A DNA stretch of 64,000 nt from NCBI GenBank assembly GCA_019425015.1, contig JAHYYJ010000001.1:107718-171717 (forward strand). Direction: 5' to 3'. A program made the translations under genes and the position numbers. The notes under the pieces were generated by a model that was given only the letters and a program-made list of their open reading frames with translations, was not told the origin of the DNA and did no database searches. Source of the DNA: Collinsella sp. GTDB taxonomy: Bacteria > Actinomycetota > Coriobacteriia > Coriobacteriales > Coriobacteriaceae. Below are positions 62,893 through 64,000 of the stretch, piece by piece; position 1 is the first letter of the stretch; each line of letters opens with the position of its first letter.

Positions 62893-64000
62893 TTAAATAC
62901 TCTGCGTTGCGATATGGGCGATACGCTGCCCATACCCTTCGCCGGGTACTGCCCAGCGACCATTTAAATCCTCGACGCATGGCGCAACGCCGCGCTCTAC
63001 TTTTTCAAAACGGGGGTCGATGCAAAGATTATTTAATGGCTCTTTCGAAGCGTAAGCCTTTAAATGTTGAACCTGTGCGCGGAGACCAGATCGCACATCC
63101 CCAAATGACGCACCACCCGCGGTGGCATTCACGGCGCCGATTCCACCGAAGTTGCATTGTTCCGCTTTTACGCTACCACCAAACTGAAGCCAGCCAGTTT
63201 CGTGCATTGCTTGGGCAAACAGGATTTCCGCCTTAACACCTTCAGCATTCGCTTCCTCTAATACTATCTGGCAAAAGTCATTAATAGTTGCTGCACCCTT
63301 CGAGGCATAAATAGTCGGATAAGTATGTCCAGTAGAGTTGTACAAAGAAACCATGCTCGAAACCGAAGCTGCAGACTCACCCATAATCGGCGTGCCCAAA
63401 GTTGTGCACGGCACCAGGTCGGCGTCGGAGAAGGGCGACCAGGACGATCCGTTCCACGCCTGGACCAGGAAGCTGTAGGACGCGCCGTTGGACAGGCCCG
63501 TCACGGTGTAGGACTCCTTCTCGCAGCCCAGCGTGTAGGTCTTGTAGCCGGACCCCTGGCGGACGGCGACCGCGTAGCGGGTCGCTCCGGGCACGTGGCC
63601 CCAGGAGAGCTCGACCGACCTGTCGCCGGCCTTCGCGGAGACCCTGGGCCTGACGGTGCCCGACGGGGCGGCGGAGCACAGGTGGCCGTCGGCGGCCGAC
63701 GACCAGGAGCCGCCGACCCGGGCCTGGACCAGGAAGCGGTGGGTCACGCCGTTGGCGAGGTCGGAGACCCTGTAGGAGGTGCCCTTCTCGTCCAGCGTGT
63801 AGGTCCTGTAGGACCCGTCCTTGAGCCTCTCGGCGACGGCGTAGCGCTCGGCGCCGGCGACCGGCTTCCACGACACCGTCACCTCTCCGTCGCCGGTCGC
63901 CTCGGCAGCGGCCTGGGGGGCCCTGGCGTCGGCCGGGCGGCACGCCACCAGGTCGGCGTCGGAGAAGGGCGACCAGGACGATCCGTTCCACGCCTGGACC
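62893..64000 (-). CDS. Fibronectin type III - glucosaminidase wall protein, N-terminus beyond window
   Basis: Partial: the frame is open across the right edge, so at least 369 residues are visible. The right half carries two complete fibronectin type III modules of ~89 residues (VSWKPVAGAERYAVAERLKD and VELSWGHVPGATRYAVAVRQ) and the end of a third. The left half is a glucosaminidase (GH73-like) domain: ILFAQAMHETGWLQFGGSVK with the probable catalytic Glu, then QCNFGGIGAVNATAGG and RIAHIATQSI at the C-terminus. It should cut wall glycan or act as an adhesin-autolysin outside the cell. Composition changes sharply near 63400: Fn3 part very GC-rich, catalytic part not, which suggests domain fusion. 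Confidence 0.88.
   Translation of the reverse strand, partial: VQAWNGSSWSPFSDADLVACRPADARAPQAAAEATGDGEVTVSWKPVAGAERYAVAERLKDGSYRTYTLDEKGTSYRVSDLANGVTHRFLVQARVGGSWSSAADGHLCSAAPSGTVRPRVSAKAGDRSVELSWGHVPGATRYAVAVRQGSGYKTYTLGCEKESYTVTGLSNGASYSFLVQAWNGSSWSPFSDADLVPCTTLGTPIMGESAASVSSMVSLYNSTGHTYPTIYASKGAATINDFCQIVLEEANAEGVKAEILFAQAMHETGWLQFGGSVKAEQCNFGGIGAVNATAGGASFGDVRSGLRAQVQHLKAYASKEPLNNLCIDPRFEKVERGVAPCVEDLNGRWAVPGEGYGQRIAHIATQSI
63413..64000 (-). repeat. Direct repeat inside the Fn3 region
   Basis: Bases 63413-63466 and 63947-64000 are identical over all 54 positions and the match runs off the window. The period is 534 bp, i.e. 178 codons or two Fn3 modules. Encoded peptide VQAWNGSSWSPFSDADLV. 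The intervening module differs in sequence, so the repeating unit is a module pair. Confidence 0.9.

Overview
The window reads as the chromosome of a high-GC Gram-positive gut actinobacterium of the Coriobacteriia, most like Collinsella. That placement is an inference from gene order, protein character and G/C-ending codons; no marker search was possible. Almost all of 1-33.8 kb is core genome on the minus strand. Reading along transcription it holds: rplU-rpmA; the obgE-nadD-yqeK-rsfS group; mreB-mreC-mreD-PBP2-rodA followed by a DUF697-type protein and two radical-SAM-linked genes; and rpsP-khpA-rimM-trmD-lepB, then glyQ-glyS, the pyruvate phosphate dikinase regulator and ppdK, then rplS, rnhB and a YraN-type gene cut by the left edge. 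dinB is the only plus-strand gene in this half. A REP-associated tyrosine transposase with two inverted REP-like repeats sits exactly between the stop codons of dinB and rsfS. A cyclophilin, a TPR membrane protein, a zinc-ribbon membrane protein, a P-type ATPase and tRNA-Arg(CCG) complete this half.

From 34.0 to 42.5 kb the plus strand carries the whole aromatic amino-acid pathway in one tight run: DAHP synthase, tyrA, aroB, aroA, aroC, pheA, a shikimate dehydrogenase/shikimate kinase fusion, and type II dehydroquinase. This covers all seven steps to chorismate and both prephenate branches. A terminator-like hairpin lies just ahead of the first gene.

From 42.6 to 64 kb the window is accessory and mosaic. 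It holds a cell-surface glycan locus: acyltransferase, ABC export pair, DPM-like glycosyltransferases, two YfhO-type membrane glycosyltransferases, dTDP-rhamnose genes as an rmlC-rmlD fusion with rmlB and rmlA, a two-domain GT2, a broken GT-B glycosyltransferase, and a fibronectin-III/glucosaminidase wall protein that runs off the right edge. The rml genes and the Fn3 part are strikingly GC-rich, while 56.6-62.9 kb is AT-rich, which suggests assembly from different sources.

The strongest candidate for something undescribed is a two-gene module present twice, 42598-44045 (+) and 54102-55523 (-). Each copy is a ~145-149-residue protein with an invariant NASTCGDNC motif (DUF4869-like by my recollection) followed at once by a ~325-residue P-loop ATPase whose C-terminal half has acidic motifs resembling a Toprim fold. 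The two copies are diverged but clearly paralogous. Copy B lies inside the rml group behind a terminator. A second thread is a set of REP-like palindromes sharing a GGGAC-rich core and sitting at gene ends near 5.1, 13.0, 13.9 and 42.0 kb. No CRISPR array, rRNA, prophage or intact insertion sequence was seen.
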